Assembly: GCF_015354505.1 (NCBI RefSeq)
Contig: NZ_JACAFP010000011.1
Location: 86,761 to 150,760, forward strand
Length of the DNA stretch: 64,000 bases
Origin: Microbacterium sp. UFMG61
GTDB taxonomy: Bacteria > Actinomycetota > Actinomycetes > Actinomycetales > Microbacteriaceae
Direction of reading: 5' to 3'
The position numbers and the translations under genes are program-made. Below are positions 52,754-61,176 of this stretch, one piece after another. Position 1 is the first letter of the stretch. Each line of letters starts with the position of its first letter. The notes beneath the pieces are model-generated. The model saw nothing but the letters and a program-made list of their open reading frames with translations. It ran no database searches and was not told where the DNA came from.

Positions 52754-53926
52754 CTAGTTCCGGGCTTCGGAATCGGTTGCGAGGGGCGAAGGGAAGGTCA
52801 GCGCGAATCCGGCTCTTGCTGGCCGAACGTGGGGCCCCGCCGCTTCTCGCCAGTTGCCATGGGAATCCTCGGTTCGGATCAGCGCTTCGTCAATGGTGAT
52901 GCCGGCGCCGATGTGATCTCCCAACACGATTCCGCCGCCGTCGTACTCCTGATCCACGGTGACGCCGAAAGGAGCGCCCAGATCCTGAACCTCCGCAGAG
53001 AGGTGGTTCGGCGTAGCTGCTGCCGCGTGGGCGACGGCAGGATTGGCGGTGAGACCGACCGGGCTCACCGGTACGTCATGGGCGAGGGCTGCTCCGGCCA
53101 CGCGAAGGAAGTGCGTGATTCCCCAGACAGCTCCCGTCTGGAGGATGTCGGCGGCTCCTTGTGCGAGGAGCGCACGAAATTGCTCCAGACCGGTGAGATT
53201 CTCGCCTGTGGCCACACTCGCGCGCACCTGCGCGGAGAGGCGTTTGTGTCCCTCCACGTCCCAGCGACGCAGGGGCTCCTCGATCCACGTCAGATCGACA
53301 GCCTGTTCAACCTCTGTCACATAGCGCACGGCCTGCTTCAGGTGCCATGACTCATTGGCGTCGAGCATGAGTGCCGGTCGTCTCGTCCGCTCCCCCAGTG
53401 CATCCCGCATCAGCAGTAGCCGCCGAATGTCCGTTTCGGCGTCTCGTCCGCCTTTCAGTTTGCCCGCGGTGAAACCGCGCTGCGCCATCTCCTGGTAGAA
53501 AGCGACCAACGCCTCATCGTCGAGAGCGATGTCGAGGCCGGAGGCGTAGCCGGGAACGAACCGGTCCTCCGCACCGAGCAACCGCCACAGCGGCTGGTCG
53601 GCTGCTTTCGCCTTGAGGTCCCAGAGCGCGGAATCGAGGATGGCGATACCGCCGAACGTCGCTCCGATGTGACCGGCCTTGAAGGAGCGCGCGAGCAGCG
53701 AGTCATACAGACTGACGACAGCCCGCGGGTCCCGACCTTCGATGGCGGGAAACAGTTCTGCGACACCGTGGTCCGAGCCGATGCCGACCCCTTCGAGGCC
53801 CACATCGGTCTCGAGGATGAGGACGGACACTTCAGTGATTCCCGAGGCGATGAACCCGTTGACGTCGCCGACGGGGCGCCCCCAGTTTCGATGGGTGCGG
53901 AGCGTACGGTATCCGGTGATCTTCAT
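52754..53926 (-). CDS. Enolase-superfamily sugar-acid dehydratase (mandelate racemase/MLE family)
   Basis: 390 residues. N-terminal capping domain, then the barrel with the K-x-K motif in 'AGKLKGGRD', metal ligands in 'LMLDANESW' (D), 'LTWIEEPL' (E) and 'VATGENLTG' (E), and a late 'VSPVGLTANPAVAHAAA' loop. Such enzymes dehydrate sugar acids (fuconate, rhamnonate, galactonate) to 2-keto-3-deoxy acids. The start ATG 53926 overlaps the AKR stop. The neighbours point to a 6-deoxy sugar acid; the exact substrate is inference. Confidence 0.82.
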   Translation of the reverse strand: MKITGYRTLRTHRNWGRPVGDVNGFIASGITEVSVLILETDVGLEGVGIGSDHGVAELFPAIEGRDPRAVVSLYDSLLARSFKAGHIGATFGGIAILDSALWDLKAKAADQPLWRLLGAEDRFVPGYASGLDIALDDEALVAFYQEMAQRGFTAGKLKGGRDAETDIRRLLLMRDALGERTRRPALMLDANESWHLKQAVRYVTEVEQAVDLTWIEEPLRRWDVEGHKRLSAQVRASVATGENLTGLEQFRALLAQGAADILQTGAVWGITHFLRVAGAALAHDVPVSPVGLTANPAVAHAAAATPNHLSAEVQDLGAPFGVTVDQEYDGGGIVLGDHIGAGITIDEALIRTEDSHGNWREAAGPHVRPARAGFALTFPSPLATDSEARN

Positions 53927-54969
53927 GGTGCTGCCGAACCTGACTGTGCATTGAATTGGGAGTGTGGGGCTGTGCTTGGCGCGCTCAGCTGCTTCCAGAC
54001 GTCCTCCGGAATGCGCGCGGCGTGCCTGCGGACGGCGGCGTTGACATGCTCTGGCGTCCGCATACCGACCACAACGGATACCACCGCGGGATCTCTCAGC
54101 GGGAACCTGACCGCTGCGTCCGGCAACTCCCACCCCGCTGCTTCGCATACCTCCGAAAAAGAGCGAGCGCTCTGAATGAGCTCAGTGGGCGCCTGTCGGT
54201 AGTCGAAGCTGGCATCATCGGGGACGAATCGCGCGCTGAGAAGGCCCGAATTGTAGACCGCAGCCGCTACCACGGCGACGTTGCGTTCGGCGGCAAGAGG
54301 CAGCAGCTCTTCTTCCGCTGTCCGGTCGAGAAGCGTGAGGCGGCCGGCGACCATGACGACATCCACATCGCACTCGCGGACGAACCTGGCGAGCATCCCG
54401 GCTTGGTTCATCCCCGCACCGATCGCGCCCACGACTCCTTGATCGCGGAGCTCGATGAGCGCCGAAATGCCGGCGGTCGAGGCCTGCTCCCAGTGGGAAT
54501 CCGGATCGTGCAGGTAGGCGATGTCCAACCGGTCCAGCTGCAGTCGGGTGAGGCTCTCCTCGACTGAGCGAAGGATCCCGTCGCGAGAGAAGTCCCAGTG
54601 TCGTGTGTGGCTCGCCGGAACGATGAACCCGTCGGCACTGTCCGTCTCACCGGCAGCGGCGCGCTCTGGCGTCGGAAGAAGAATCCGGCCGACCTTCGAC
54701 GACACGATGTACTCGTTCCGAGGCCGAGTCGCGAGCGCCTCGCCGAGACGGCGCTCCGACAGCCCTAGCCCGTAGTGCGGCGCTGTGTCGAAGTACCGGA
54801 TACCCGCACTCCATGCTGCGTCTACTGCAGCTTTGGCCTCGACATCATCGATCCGGCGTCCGAGGTTTCCCAGTTGTGCGGCGCCGAAGCCGAGTTCGGT
54901 CACCGTGACCCTGCCGACAGATCTCGTTCCCAGGCCCATCACGTCGTCAATCGAGGTGCCAGATCTCAT
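53923..54969 (-). CDS. Aldo/keto reductase (sugar 1-dehydrogenase type)
   Basis: 348 residues. AKR tetrad: D and Y in 'GIRYFDTAPHYGLGLSERRLG', K in 'IVSSKVGR', H in 'IAYLHDPD'. It resembles the L-fucose/D-threo-aldose 1-dehydrogenase group, which oxidise the sugar to its lactone with NAD(P)+. GGGAGGAG lies 5 bp before the ATG at 54969, so that start is chosen; it overlaps the mutarotase 3' end by 23 bp. Confidence 0.83.
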   Translation of the reverse strand: MRSGTSIDDVMGLGTRSVGRVTVTELGFGAAQLGNLGRRIDDVEAKAAVDAAWSAGIRYFDTAPHYGLGLSERRLGEALATRPRNEYIVSSKVGRILLPTPERAAAGETDSADGFIVPASHTRHWDFSRDGILRSVEESLTRLQLDRLDIAYLHDPDSHWEQASTAGISALIELRDQGVVGAIGAGMNQAGMLARFVRECDVDVVMVAGRLTLLDRTAEEELLPLAAERNVAVVAAAVYNSGLLSARFVPDDASFDYRQAPTELIQSARSFSEVCEAAGWELPDAAVRFPLRDPAVVSVVVGMRTPEHVNAAVRRHAARIPEDVWKQLSAPSTAPHSQFNAQSGSAAP

Positions 54970-55294
54970 CGAACTCCTCCCAGTTCTGTGCGGAGGAATC
55001 GGCTCGGAATGGCAGCTGGCACGGGCCGGTCTCTGCCCACCATCGCCGTGTGATCTCGTCAGCGGCCATGGTCCGCTGGTCTGCTTCGAAGTCGTCGCCG
55101 ACATATTCGAAGTACGCCAGAAGGACGCCGTCGAGTTCGAAGATCGTGTAATTGCGAATCCCGCAGGCAGAGATCACCGTCTCCACATGCGACCAGACGT
55201 CACGATGGAGCTGCAGGTACTCGTCTCGCTTGTCTGGCCTTAGCCGTGCGGCCATGCCGAAGCGCCGCGGTGGTCGCACCGTCGTCTCTGTCAT
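54947..55294 (-). CDS. L-rhamnose mutarotase family protein
   Basis: 115 residues of the RhaM/DUF718 dimeric alpha/beta barrel: 'MAARLRPDKRDEYLQLHRDVW' with H30, 'NYTIFELDGVLLAYFEYVGDDF', 'ITRRWWAETGPCQLP'. It interconverts sugar anomers, preparing the substrate for the next enzyme. The start overlaps the MalG-type stop (ATGA 55291-55294); the frame is open far upstream but that part shadows the permease. Confidence 0.86.
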   Translation of the reverse strand: MTETTVRPPRRFGMAARLRPDKRDEYLQLHRDVWSHVETVISACGIRNYTIFELDGVLLAYFEYVGDDFEADQRTMAADEITRRWWAETGPCQLPFRADSSAQNWEEFDEIWHLD

Positions 55295-56226
55295 TCTTTC
55301 GTCCCGCCTGCGGTCATCCCGCTCACCAGGAATCGTTGAGAGAAGAGGAAGATCACCAAGACCGGTGCCACGGAGACGATGGTCGCCAGGGCGAGCACGG
55401 GAAGGCTGATCGTGACCGATGCGGAACTGGTCGGGTTGAACAGCGGCACATTGGAGAGGAGTTCGACGAGTCCGACCTGGATCGGGGACTTCCGGCCCGG
55501 TGCGGTGACGAAGGGGAGGAAATAGTTGTTCCAGTTCCCCACGAGGTTGAAGAAACCGACCAGCGCGATGACGGGAGTGGCGAGTGGCATCGCGATCTTC
55601 ACGAATACACGCACCTCTCCAGCGCCGTCGATGCGTGCGGCGTCGAGAAGGTCCTTCGAAATGCTGGTCGAGAAGTAGATGTACGTCAGATACACGCCGA
55701 AGGGGAAGAACGAGAAGGGCAGGATCACCGCGAGCGGGTTTCCGATCAGGCGCACCGCAGAGAGTTCCAGGAAGATCGGCAACACCAGCGCCGTATTCGG
55801 GATGAGCATCACCACGAGGGTGATCATGAGCAGTGCCTTGCGTCCTCGAAACTCGGTCAGCGCGAGAGCATAGCCGGCAGGGATGCTGACGAGCAGCGTC
55901 ACCACGAGCGCTACCCCGCTGTAGAGAACGGAATTGCCGAGCCACGTCCATACGACTCCGCCCTGGAAAGCAGTGAGTGAGTTCCAGTTGGCGATGAGAG
56001 CTTCAAGACTTCCGACGCTGAAGGGCGCGTTGAGCAGGAGCTCTCCCGAGGTTTTCGTCGGGGCGAGCAGCAGCCAGACGATCGGCACCACGAAGAAGAG
56101 GGCGAAGACCACGAGCACGGCGATCATGAATACTCGACCGATCCATGTAGCCGGGCTGAGCGTGCGGCTCTCTAGGCGCTCGGCAGTTCGTGTCTGCCGC
56201 GTCGTGGTGGAATCAGTCGCGTTCAA
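55291..56226 (-). CDS. ABC sugar transporter permease (MalG type)
   Basis: 311 residues, six transmembrane helices, EAA loop 'LLDAARIDGAGEVRVFVKIAMPL' and C-terminal 'VSGMTAGGTKE'. The start is TTG at 56226, because AGGAGG lies 5 bp upstream and any earlier start would reach far into the previous permease gene; it overlaps that gene's end by 14 bp. No ATPase gene is present. Confidence 0.84.
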   Translation of the reverse strand: MNATDSTTTRQTRTAERLESRTLSPATWIGRVFMIAVLVVFALFFVVPIVWLLLAPTKTSGELLLNAPFSVGSLEALIANWNSLTAFQGGVVWTWLGNSVLYSGVALVVTLLVSIPAGYALALTEFRGRKALLMITLVVMLIPNTALVLPIFLELSAVRLIGNPLAVILPFSFFPFGVYLTYIYFSTSISKDLLDAARIDGAGEVRVFVKIAMPLATPVIALVGFFNLVGNWNNYFLPFVTAPGRKSPIQVGLVELLSNVPLFNPTSSASVTISLPVLALATIVSVAPVLVIFLFSQRFLVSGMTAGGTKE

Positions 56227-57154
56227 AGAGTCCTCCTCGGAAGACGAAGATGGCCGACAGCGCTGCCGCCACGACAAGCAGGAGTAGCGAAATCGCGGCC
56301 GAGCCGTTGAAGTCGCCCTGCCGGAACGCATACAGATACGCCAGCTGATTGATGGAGTAGTCGGGTGGCACGACGCCCTTCGACGCCTGCGACAACACGC
56401 GCGGTTCCACGAACAGCTGTGTCCCTGCTGCGAGCGACATCACTGCCATGTACGAGATCCACTTACGAAGAAGGGGAATTTGGATGTGCCAGGCGGTCTG
56501 CACTCGGCCGGCCCCGTCGATGCGGGCTGCTTCCAAGACGTCCGCGGAGATGTTGTTGAGCGCCCCGTACATGATCACGATCCACCCCCCGGCTCCCGTC
56601 CAGAACGCGACCACGGTGAAGATGACGGGCAGATTCTCGACCGACACGGTCTGAACGAACGTTTCCAACCCGAAAGCACGCAGCAGGAAGGCGACGGGAC
56701 TGACCGAGGGGTCGAGCAGGAAGAGCCAGAGCATGACGCTGGAGGCTCCCGCCAAGGCGCCGGGAATGTAGTAGACGAAGCGGAAGCCGCTCGAGAGCCA
56801 CCTGTTGCCCAGGGAGTGAACGACCAGCGCGAGAAGGACCACGAATACCAGCAGTGATAGCAGATAGAAGATGAGGTAGATTGCGACGTTCGCGACGGCA
56901 GGCAGGAAGCGGTAGTCGCCGAACACCTGGATGAAGTTCTGGACACCCGCAAACGTCCCATCTGCCGTGAATGCGAGGTACACGGTGTAGAGCGTCGGCA
57001 GAATGCCGAAGGCGATGAGCAGAACGGTGTAGCCGGAGACGAAGGTGTAGCCGATGCGTGCCTGCGTCCGATCCGGTCTACGAGAGCGGGTGCGGGGCTC
57101 CGGTCGCCGCCCGCTGGGGCGGGCGGCGACGGGCCTGTCGAGGGAGACAGAAAT
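56213..57154 (-). CDS. ABC sugar transporter permease (MalF type), probable ATT start
   Basis: The first canonical in-frame start is GTG 56983, which gives 256 residues and removes most of the first transmembrane helix. Upstream the frame continues without stop and encodes a basic segment and the missing helix ('RIGYTFVSGYTVLLIAFGIL'). The only plausible start is ATT at 57154, with AAAGGAAAA just upstream, giving 313 residues, the normal MalF length. EAA loop 'VLEAARIDGAGRVQTAWHIQIPLL' is present. A rare start codon or a point change from ATG are both possible. Confidence 0.78.
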   Translation of the reverse strand: MSVSLDRPVAARPSGRRPEPRTRSRRPDRTQARIGYTFVSGYTVLLIAFGILPTLYTVYLAFTADGTFAGVQNFIQVFGDYRFLPAVANVAIYLIFYLLSLLVFVVLLALVVHSLGNRWLSSGFRFVYYIPGALAGASSVMLWLFLLDPSVSPVAFLLRAFGLETFVQTVSVENLPVIFTVVAFWTGAGGWIVIMYGALNNISADVLEAARIDGAGRVQTAWHIQIPLLRKWISYMAVMSLAAGTQLFVEPRVLSQASKGVVPPDYSINQLAYLYAFRQGDFNGSAAISLLLLVVAAALSAIFVFRGGLFERD

Positions 57155-57199
57155 GAGCTTTTCCTTTGCTCGGGTGAACTGGCGGGTGATGAGCGTCGG

Positions 57200-58567
57200 C
57201 TACTTGACCGAGTAGCCCTGCACCTGGGCTTCGTTTTCGTACTCGGCCTGCAACGCGGGAGTGAGTTCGCTCAGGGATTTTCCGGCGGCGAGACCCGGAA
57301 TCACAACTGAGGAGAACGCGGTCTCAGGGCTGAAGGACGGGTACCCCCAGCCATCCCACACGCTCTCCGCTGCCTGCGTAATGGCGGTCGAGAAGTCACC
57401 GGCGAAATAGCCGGAAGCTGCCTGCTTCTCGAGCCAGGCCTCTGCTGTGGAGGCGTACGCCGGGAGGCCGGTAGCAAGCTCCGCTGCGTCGTCCGAGCTG
57501 CTGACATACTCGAGGAAGGCTGCCACAGCTTCCAGATTCTTGGAGTGGCTCGAGCCGTACCAGACACCACCGCCCACATTGCCCGTGACCGCATCCTCGC
57601 CTTCCCAGACCAGGGGTGCCGCAGCGCCGATCGTTCCGGGCGCGGCGTTCAGGCTGTCAGGGTTCTGGAAGATGGCGCCGGAGTACCAGGCGGGTCCCGG
57701 TGTTCCGAGCAGCTTGTCGCTGTACTTGGTGACGAAGTCGGCGCCGAACACGCTGTCCTGGACCAGGGTGCCGTTATCGAGCATGTGGTCGATCATCTCG
57801 GTGACTTTTTGAGAGTGCTCGTCCTCGAAGTCACTCGAGAAGGAATCTCCGTCGACCTGGAATACCGGCGCCTGACCGCTCCAGTAGTAGGTGTACGGGC
57901 CCGTGAACGAATCGCCGACCGATCCCAGGATGTAGCCGGGGTGTTCGGCTGCGACTTTGTCACTCAGGTCGCGGTAGTCCTCCCACGTGGTGGGGATCTC
58001 GTAGCCGAACTCCGACATGAGCGTCTCGTTGTACCAGTAGACGACGGGAGCCAGATCGTTGCGCACACCGTAGACGTTCCCGTCGCGGGTCATCGGGTCA
58101 AGAGCTCCTGGAGTGAATCCGTCGAGGAACTCCTCTGACATCAGCCCCTTGTTGAGGACTGCGGCGAACGGCTGCATCCCGTTCTGCTCGACACCGGCCC
58201 AGGCCGTGTCGTTCTGCTGGGTGGAGAAGACCACGTCCGGCCATCCTTCGCCCGACTGGTCGAAGAGAGCCACCTTGGTCTTGAACGAGTCGCTGCCGCC
58301 GGCGCTGCCGTCGTAGGTCTCGATCTTGATCCCCGTGTCAGGGTTCGCCTCTTGGAACGCTTTCGCGATCGGCTCGCGAGCGGCGTCGACCCAGACAGTG
58401 ATCTCTGCGGAGGAGTCCTGCTCGACGGCAGTGAATCCGTACTCGTCGGTGCCACCGGCAGATCCACCGCTGCAAGCCGTGAGAAGTCCGGCTGCAGCGA
58501 GGGTTGTCGCGCTCAATGCAACGATCCGGAAGAGGGTCCGGCGCGGGCGGGGGTGCTGTGACTTCAT
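57200..58567 (-). CDS. Extracellular sugar-binding lipoprotein (CUT1 ABC importer)
   Basis: 455 residues with signal peptide and lipobox 'AGLLTACSGG' (Cys at about 32), then the solute-binding fold ('AKAFQEANPDTGIKIETYDG', 'GNVGGGVWYGSSHSKNLEAVAAFLEYVSS'). First gene of the importer-mutarotase-AKR-dehydratase-GntR operon. AAAGGAC precedes the ATG. The pathway genes suggest L-fucose, L-rhamnose or a related deoxy sugar or its oligosaccharide. Confidence 0.87.
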   Translation of the reverse strand: MKSQHPRPRRTLFRIVALSATTLAAAGLLTACSGGSAGGTDEYGFTAVEQDSSAEITVWVDAAREPIAKAFQEANPDTGIKIETYDGSAGGSDSFKTKVALFDQSGEGWPDVVFSTQQNDTAWAGVEQNGMQPFAAVLNKGLMSEEFLDGFTPGALDPMTRDGNVYGVRNDLAPVVYWYNETLMSEFGYEIPTTWEDYRDLSDKVAAEHPGYILGSVGDSFTGPYTYYWSGQAPVFQVDGDSFSSDFEDEHSQKVTEMIDHMLDNGTLVQDSVFGADFVTKYSDKLLGTPGPAWYSGAIFQNPDSLNAAPGTIGAAAPLVWEGEDAVTGNVGGGVWYGSSHSKNLEAVAAFLEYVSSSDDAAELATGLPAYASTAEAWLEKQAASGYFAGDFSTAITQAAESVWDGWGYPSFSPETAFSSVVIPGLAAGKSLSELTPALQAEYENEAQVQGYSVK

Positions 58568-58630
58568 GAGAGTCCTTTTCGAATCGGCGTCATTGACGTG
58601 AAAGGACCGCCTCCTGGGCGGGCTGAGTCT

Positions 58631-58647
58631 ATTAGATCATATGTAAT
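58631..58647. promoter_or_regulatory. Candidate GntR operator before deoxy-sugar operon
   Basis: ATTAGATCATATGTAAT, an AT-rich partial palindrome centred on CATATG, 64 bp before the lipoprotein start. The position and partial symmetry suit the GntR/FadR protein encoded at the 3' end of the operon. Confidence 0.45.
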
Positions 58648-58725
58648 ACCTGAACGGAAGAGCTGTCGGCGTGGCGCGTGATGAGTATCACTTGAGATGA
58701 CGTCCATCACGACTCCGTGTGGCAA

Positions 58726-58743
58726 CTAGGGCGTGTCTGACAA
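58726..58743. repeat. Left inverted repeat with CTAG flank
   Basis: CTAG then GGCGTGTCTGACAA. Matches the right end exactly over 14 bp in inverse orientation. Confidence 0.85.
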
Positions 58744-58775
58744 ATGGGTCGCTGGCTCCCTGAGAGTCTGAGAGC

Positions 58776-59678
58776 GTGTCGCGGTATCCGGTGCTTTCTG
58801 ATTCTCAGTGTCGCTGATCGAGGGGATGCTTCCGCGCCCGACGGGACGCAAGGGGCGTCCGTTCTCGGATGCACGACTGATGGTCGAGGGCATCGTCTAC
58901 CGCTACCGGTGCGGAATCGCGTGGCGGGATCTTCCCGACGTGTTCGGACCGTGGCAGACAGTATGGACCTGGCACCAGCGGATGGCGACCGACGGTACGT
59001 GGGACGTGGTTCACGCCAAGCTGACCGCCACGGCGGACGCGGCAGGACTGGTCGACTGGTCCTTGTCGGTGGACTCCACAATTGCTCGCGCACACCAGCA
59101 CGCGACGAACACCACGCGCACCACAGGGGGCTGGACCGAACTACACGAATCCGCGGATCGAGCCGCCTGACCACGGAATCGGCCGCTCCCGCGGCGGGTT
59201 GTCGACAAAGATTCATCAACTCGTTGACGGCAATGGCTTACCGCTGGTGACGCTTATCAGCCCCGGGCAGGCTGCCGACTCGCCCATGTTCATGCCGCTG
59301 ATGGCGCAGCTGCGTGTCGCCCGCGATGTCGGGCGACCGCGGAAACGGCCAGACGCGGTGCGCGGCGACAAAGCGTATTCGTCTCGCGCCATCCGCGGAC
59401 ACCTCCGCACACGCGGCATCAAGGCTGTCATCCCCGAGCCCGACGACCAGAAGGGTCACCGCAAACGACGAGGGTCCCGCGGGGGCCGGCCTGTCGACCT
59501 GGACGCTGTGGACTATAAAAATCGGAACGTCATCGAGCGCCGCTTCTGCCGCATCAAGCAGTGGCGAGGGCTGTCCACCCGCTACGACAAACACACTGTG
59601 ATCTACCGCGCTGCAGTGGTCCTCAACACCGTCATCGCCTGGAGTCGGCAGTTGTCAGGCCCGCCGCCCCGGACGTGA
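58776..59678 (+). pseudogene. IS5-family transposase, reading frame broken
   Basis: The DDE transposase is spread over two frames. GTG 58776 encodes the typical first residues ('VSRYPVLSDSQC') but meets a stop; one missing base near 58806 shifts to the frame that continues 'SLIEGMLPRPTGRKGRPF', 'YRYRCGIAWRDLPDVFGPWQTVW', 'DWSLSVDSTIARAHQHATNT' up to 59170. The remainder ('IEPPDHGIGRSRGGLSTKIHQL', 'DKAYSSRAIRGHLRTRGI', 'NVIERRFCRIKQWRGLSTRYDK') is in a third-phase overlap from about 59082 to 59678. IS427-group elements can use programmed shifts, but two changes in opposite directions suggest decay. Acidic residues of the DDE site occur in 'SVDST', 'GDKAY' and 'VIERRF'. Confidence 0.78.
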
Positions 59679-59755
59679 GGGGCGGCGTTGCACGGGCCGC
59701 GACGTTCGGTTGAGGGACTGTGACGTCGATCTGTTGAGTGGGCGGCAGGCTGATA

Positions 59756-60298
59756 TCAGACGGACGCGGTTCGTACACTTATGTGCTCCTCCCTGTCGCT
59801 CTCGGGATCTCCAAGTGCTGCTCGCAGTTGGTCCTTCGCTCGTGACAAGCGTGAACGGACGGTGGAGGGGTTGATCCTCAGGACCTCCGCTACCTCGTGG
59901 GACCGCAAGCCTTCCCAATAGGTCAGCCGGATGAGTTCGGCGTCATCTTCAGGCAGGCGGTTGAGCGCATCGCGTACCTCCATCGCCGAGTCATCCCATG
60001 CTGGCGCGGCGAGAGTATGAATGTAGCTCTTCAGCCGGTCGACGGCGGCTGAGCGCCTTGCCAGCGTCCGGCGTGAGTCTCGGAGAACGTTGCGGGCGGT
60101 CGCGAACAGCCACATGCGCGCGCCAGTGGGATCCGACGGCACGCGCCGTCGCAGCTTCCAGGCGATGAGCAGCAATTCGCCGAAGGCATCTGCCGCGTCG
60201 GCGTTGTTGGGTAGCCGACGTTGGAAGTAGCGAAGGAGATCGTTCTCGTTCGCGTGCACGGTCGATTCGAACACCGCGTCGGCGCTGGACCGACTCAT
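59756..60298 (-). CDS. ECF-type RNA polymerase sigma factor
   Basis: 180 residues with sigma region 2 ('LLRYFQRRLPNNADAADAFGELLLIAWKLRRRVP', 'MWLFATARNVLRDSRR'; about 20-90) and region 4 ('LNRLPEDDAELIRLTYWEGLRSHEVAEVLRINPSTVRSRLSRAKDQL'; about 118-165). No extra C-terminal domain. Start ATG 60298 overlaps the upstream membrane protein gene's stop (ATGA). It lies inside the CTAG-flanked unit. The target promoter is not identified. Confidence 0.83.
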   Translation of the reverse strand: MSRSSADAVFESTVHANENDLLRYFQRRLPNNADAADAFGELLLIAWKLRRRVPSDPTGARMWLFATARNVLRDSRRTLARRSAAVDRLKSYIHTLAAPAWDDSAMEVRDALNRLPEDDAELIRLTYWEGLRSHEVAEVLRINPSTVRSRLSRAKDQLRAALGDPESDREEHISVRTASV

Positions 60299-60885
60299 CT
60301 GCAGTCCGTCCCCTGCGCCGACAGGCTGACCTCGTGTCCGGGCCACATCTCGTGACCTCGTTCGTCGAGTCGGTCCCACAGCTCATCCCCGACCATCTGG
60401 AAGACCGCATCCTGTTTCAGTTGGTCGGCGCTCACAACGATTGGCGCCGGCTCTCCCTCGACATTCCTTGAATCTGCATACTCTGCGGTCAGCTCGGCTT
60501 CCTTCGCGGTGGTGTCGAGTGACTCAAGATCGATCCCGGAGACAATTGCCTTCGCATCCACAACAATCGGATCGTCCTCGGCCAAGCCGTTCCACTTGAC
60601 CAGTAGGCCCTGGAAACACGCCGAACCCTCGGTGCGCTCGATGGAGAACACATTGTCAGCAACCCAGCCCCACGGGGTTTCGTTGCCCCCGCCTGCCATC
60701 GCAACCGAACTCCCACCGACGAGGACCACGGATGCCGCAGCGCTCGCACCCCACACCCGCAGCCGTCGGACGCGACGGGCACGCGCCTCCCGGAGGATTC
60801 GCGCGCCGTGACCGGCGAGCCCAGCGACGCTTGCTAGATGAGGCGCGGCATCTCGAATCCGCGCGTCCAGGTCGAGATCGTTCAT
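60295..60885 (-). CDS. Single-pass membrane protein coupled to ECF sigma factor (possible anti-sigma)
   Basis: 196 residues: short N-terminal cytoplasmic helical stretch ('DLDARIRDAAPHLASVAGLAGHGARILREARARR'; about 4-40), one membrane helix ('LRVWGASAAASVVLVGG') and an extracytoplasmic domain of about 120 residues with two cysteines ('SACFQG' and the C-terminal 'GTDCR'). The layout fits an anti-sigma factor, though no zinc-binding anti-sigma motif is seen. AGGAAGG precedes the ATG at 60885. It overlaps the sigma gene by 4 bp, and both lie within the mobile unit. Confidence 0.65.
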   Translation of the reverse strand: MNDLDLDARIRDAAPHLASVAGLAGHGARILREARARRVRRLRVWGASAAASVVLVGGSSVAMAGGGNETPWGWVADNVFSIERTEGSACFQGLLVKWNGLAEDDPIVVDAKAIVSGIDLESLDTTAKEAELTAEYADSRNVEGEPAPIVVSADQLKQDAVFQMVGDELWDRLDERGHEMWPGHEVSLSAQGTDCR

Positions 60886-60998
60886 GAGTATCGCCTTCCT
60901 GAGAGTCGTTTCACTCAGTACATGGCCGCAGGACTCCGGACTGTCCACCGACTGCTCGAACTGCACATCCGAGAATCGCGAACACCAGCGCGAAGCAA

Positions 60999-61016
60999 TT
61001 GTCAGACACGCCCTAG
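60999..61016. repeat. Right inverted repeat with CTAG flank
   Basis: TTGTCAGACACGCC then CTAG, the reverse complement of the left end at 58726-58743. Confidence 0.85.
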
Positions 61017-61127
61017 CCCCTCACACACCATCGGGTGAGACCGGGTGTCTGCGCGCATGACTCCACCCCTGCTCATCTCGACGAAAGATACTCCGTCAGT
61101 GGTATAGGCGTGCCTTCCTGCGCGACG

Positions 61128-61165
61128 AAGCCTCGGACGCGACCTGGCAGCCGCGCCCGAGGCTT
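61128..61165. terminator. Hairpin after beta-helix gene
   Basis: AAGCCTCGG at 61128-61136 pairs with CCGAGGCTT at 61157-61165, with additional inner pairing, 12 bp downstream of the beta-helix stop codon (minus strand). Confidence 0.6.
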
Positions 61166-61176
61166 GTTCACAGCTC

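Larger units (their letters stand above)
58730..61012. mobile_element. IS5-type transposon unit with sigma-factor passenger
   Basis: A 2283-bp unit bounded by 14-bp inverted repeats GGCGTGTCTGACAA (58730-58743) and TTGTCAGACACGCC (60999-61012), each flanked by CTAG (58726-58729 and 61013-61016), as a 4-bp target duplication would appear. The left part holds an IS5-family transposase; the right part holds minus-strand genes for an ECF sigma factor and a membrane partner. Usual IS5 elements are under 1 kb, so the sigma module looks like a passenger. A degraded internal end-like sequence (TTGTCAGGCCCGCC, 59654-59667) sits at the transposase 3' end. Confidence 0.78.

Noticed and set aside
55295..55951. 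Open frame upstream of the mutarotase start
   Set aside because: It reads through the MalG-type permease in another frame; the mutarotase family N-terminus matches the ATG at 55294.
59654..59667. TTGTCAGGCCCGCC as a functional right end of the IS
   Set aside because: It differs at two positions from the left repeat and has no CTAG next to it, while the distal copy at 60999-61012 is exact and CTAG-flanked. It is noted only as a possible decayed end.
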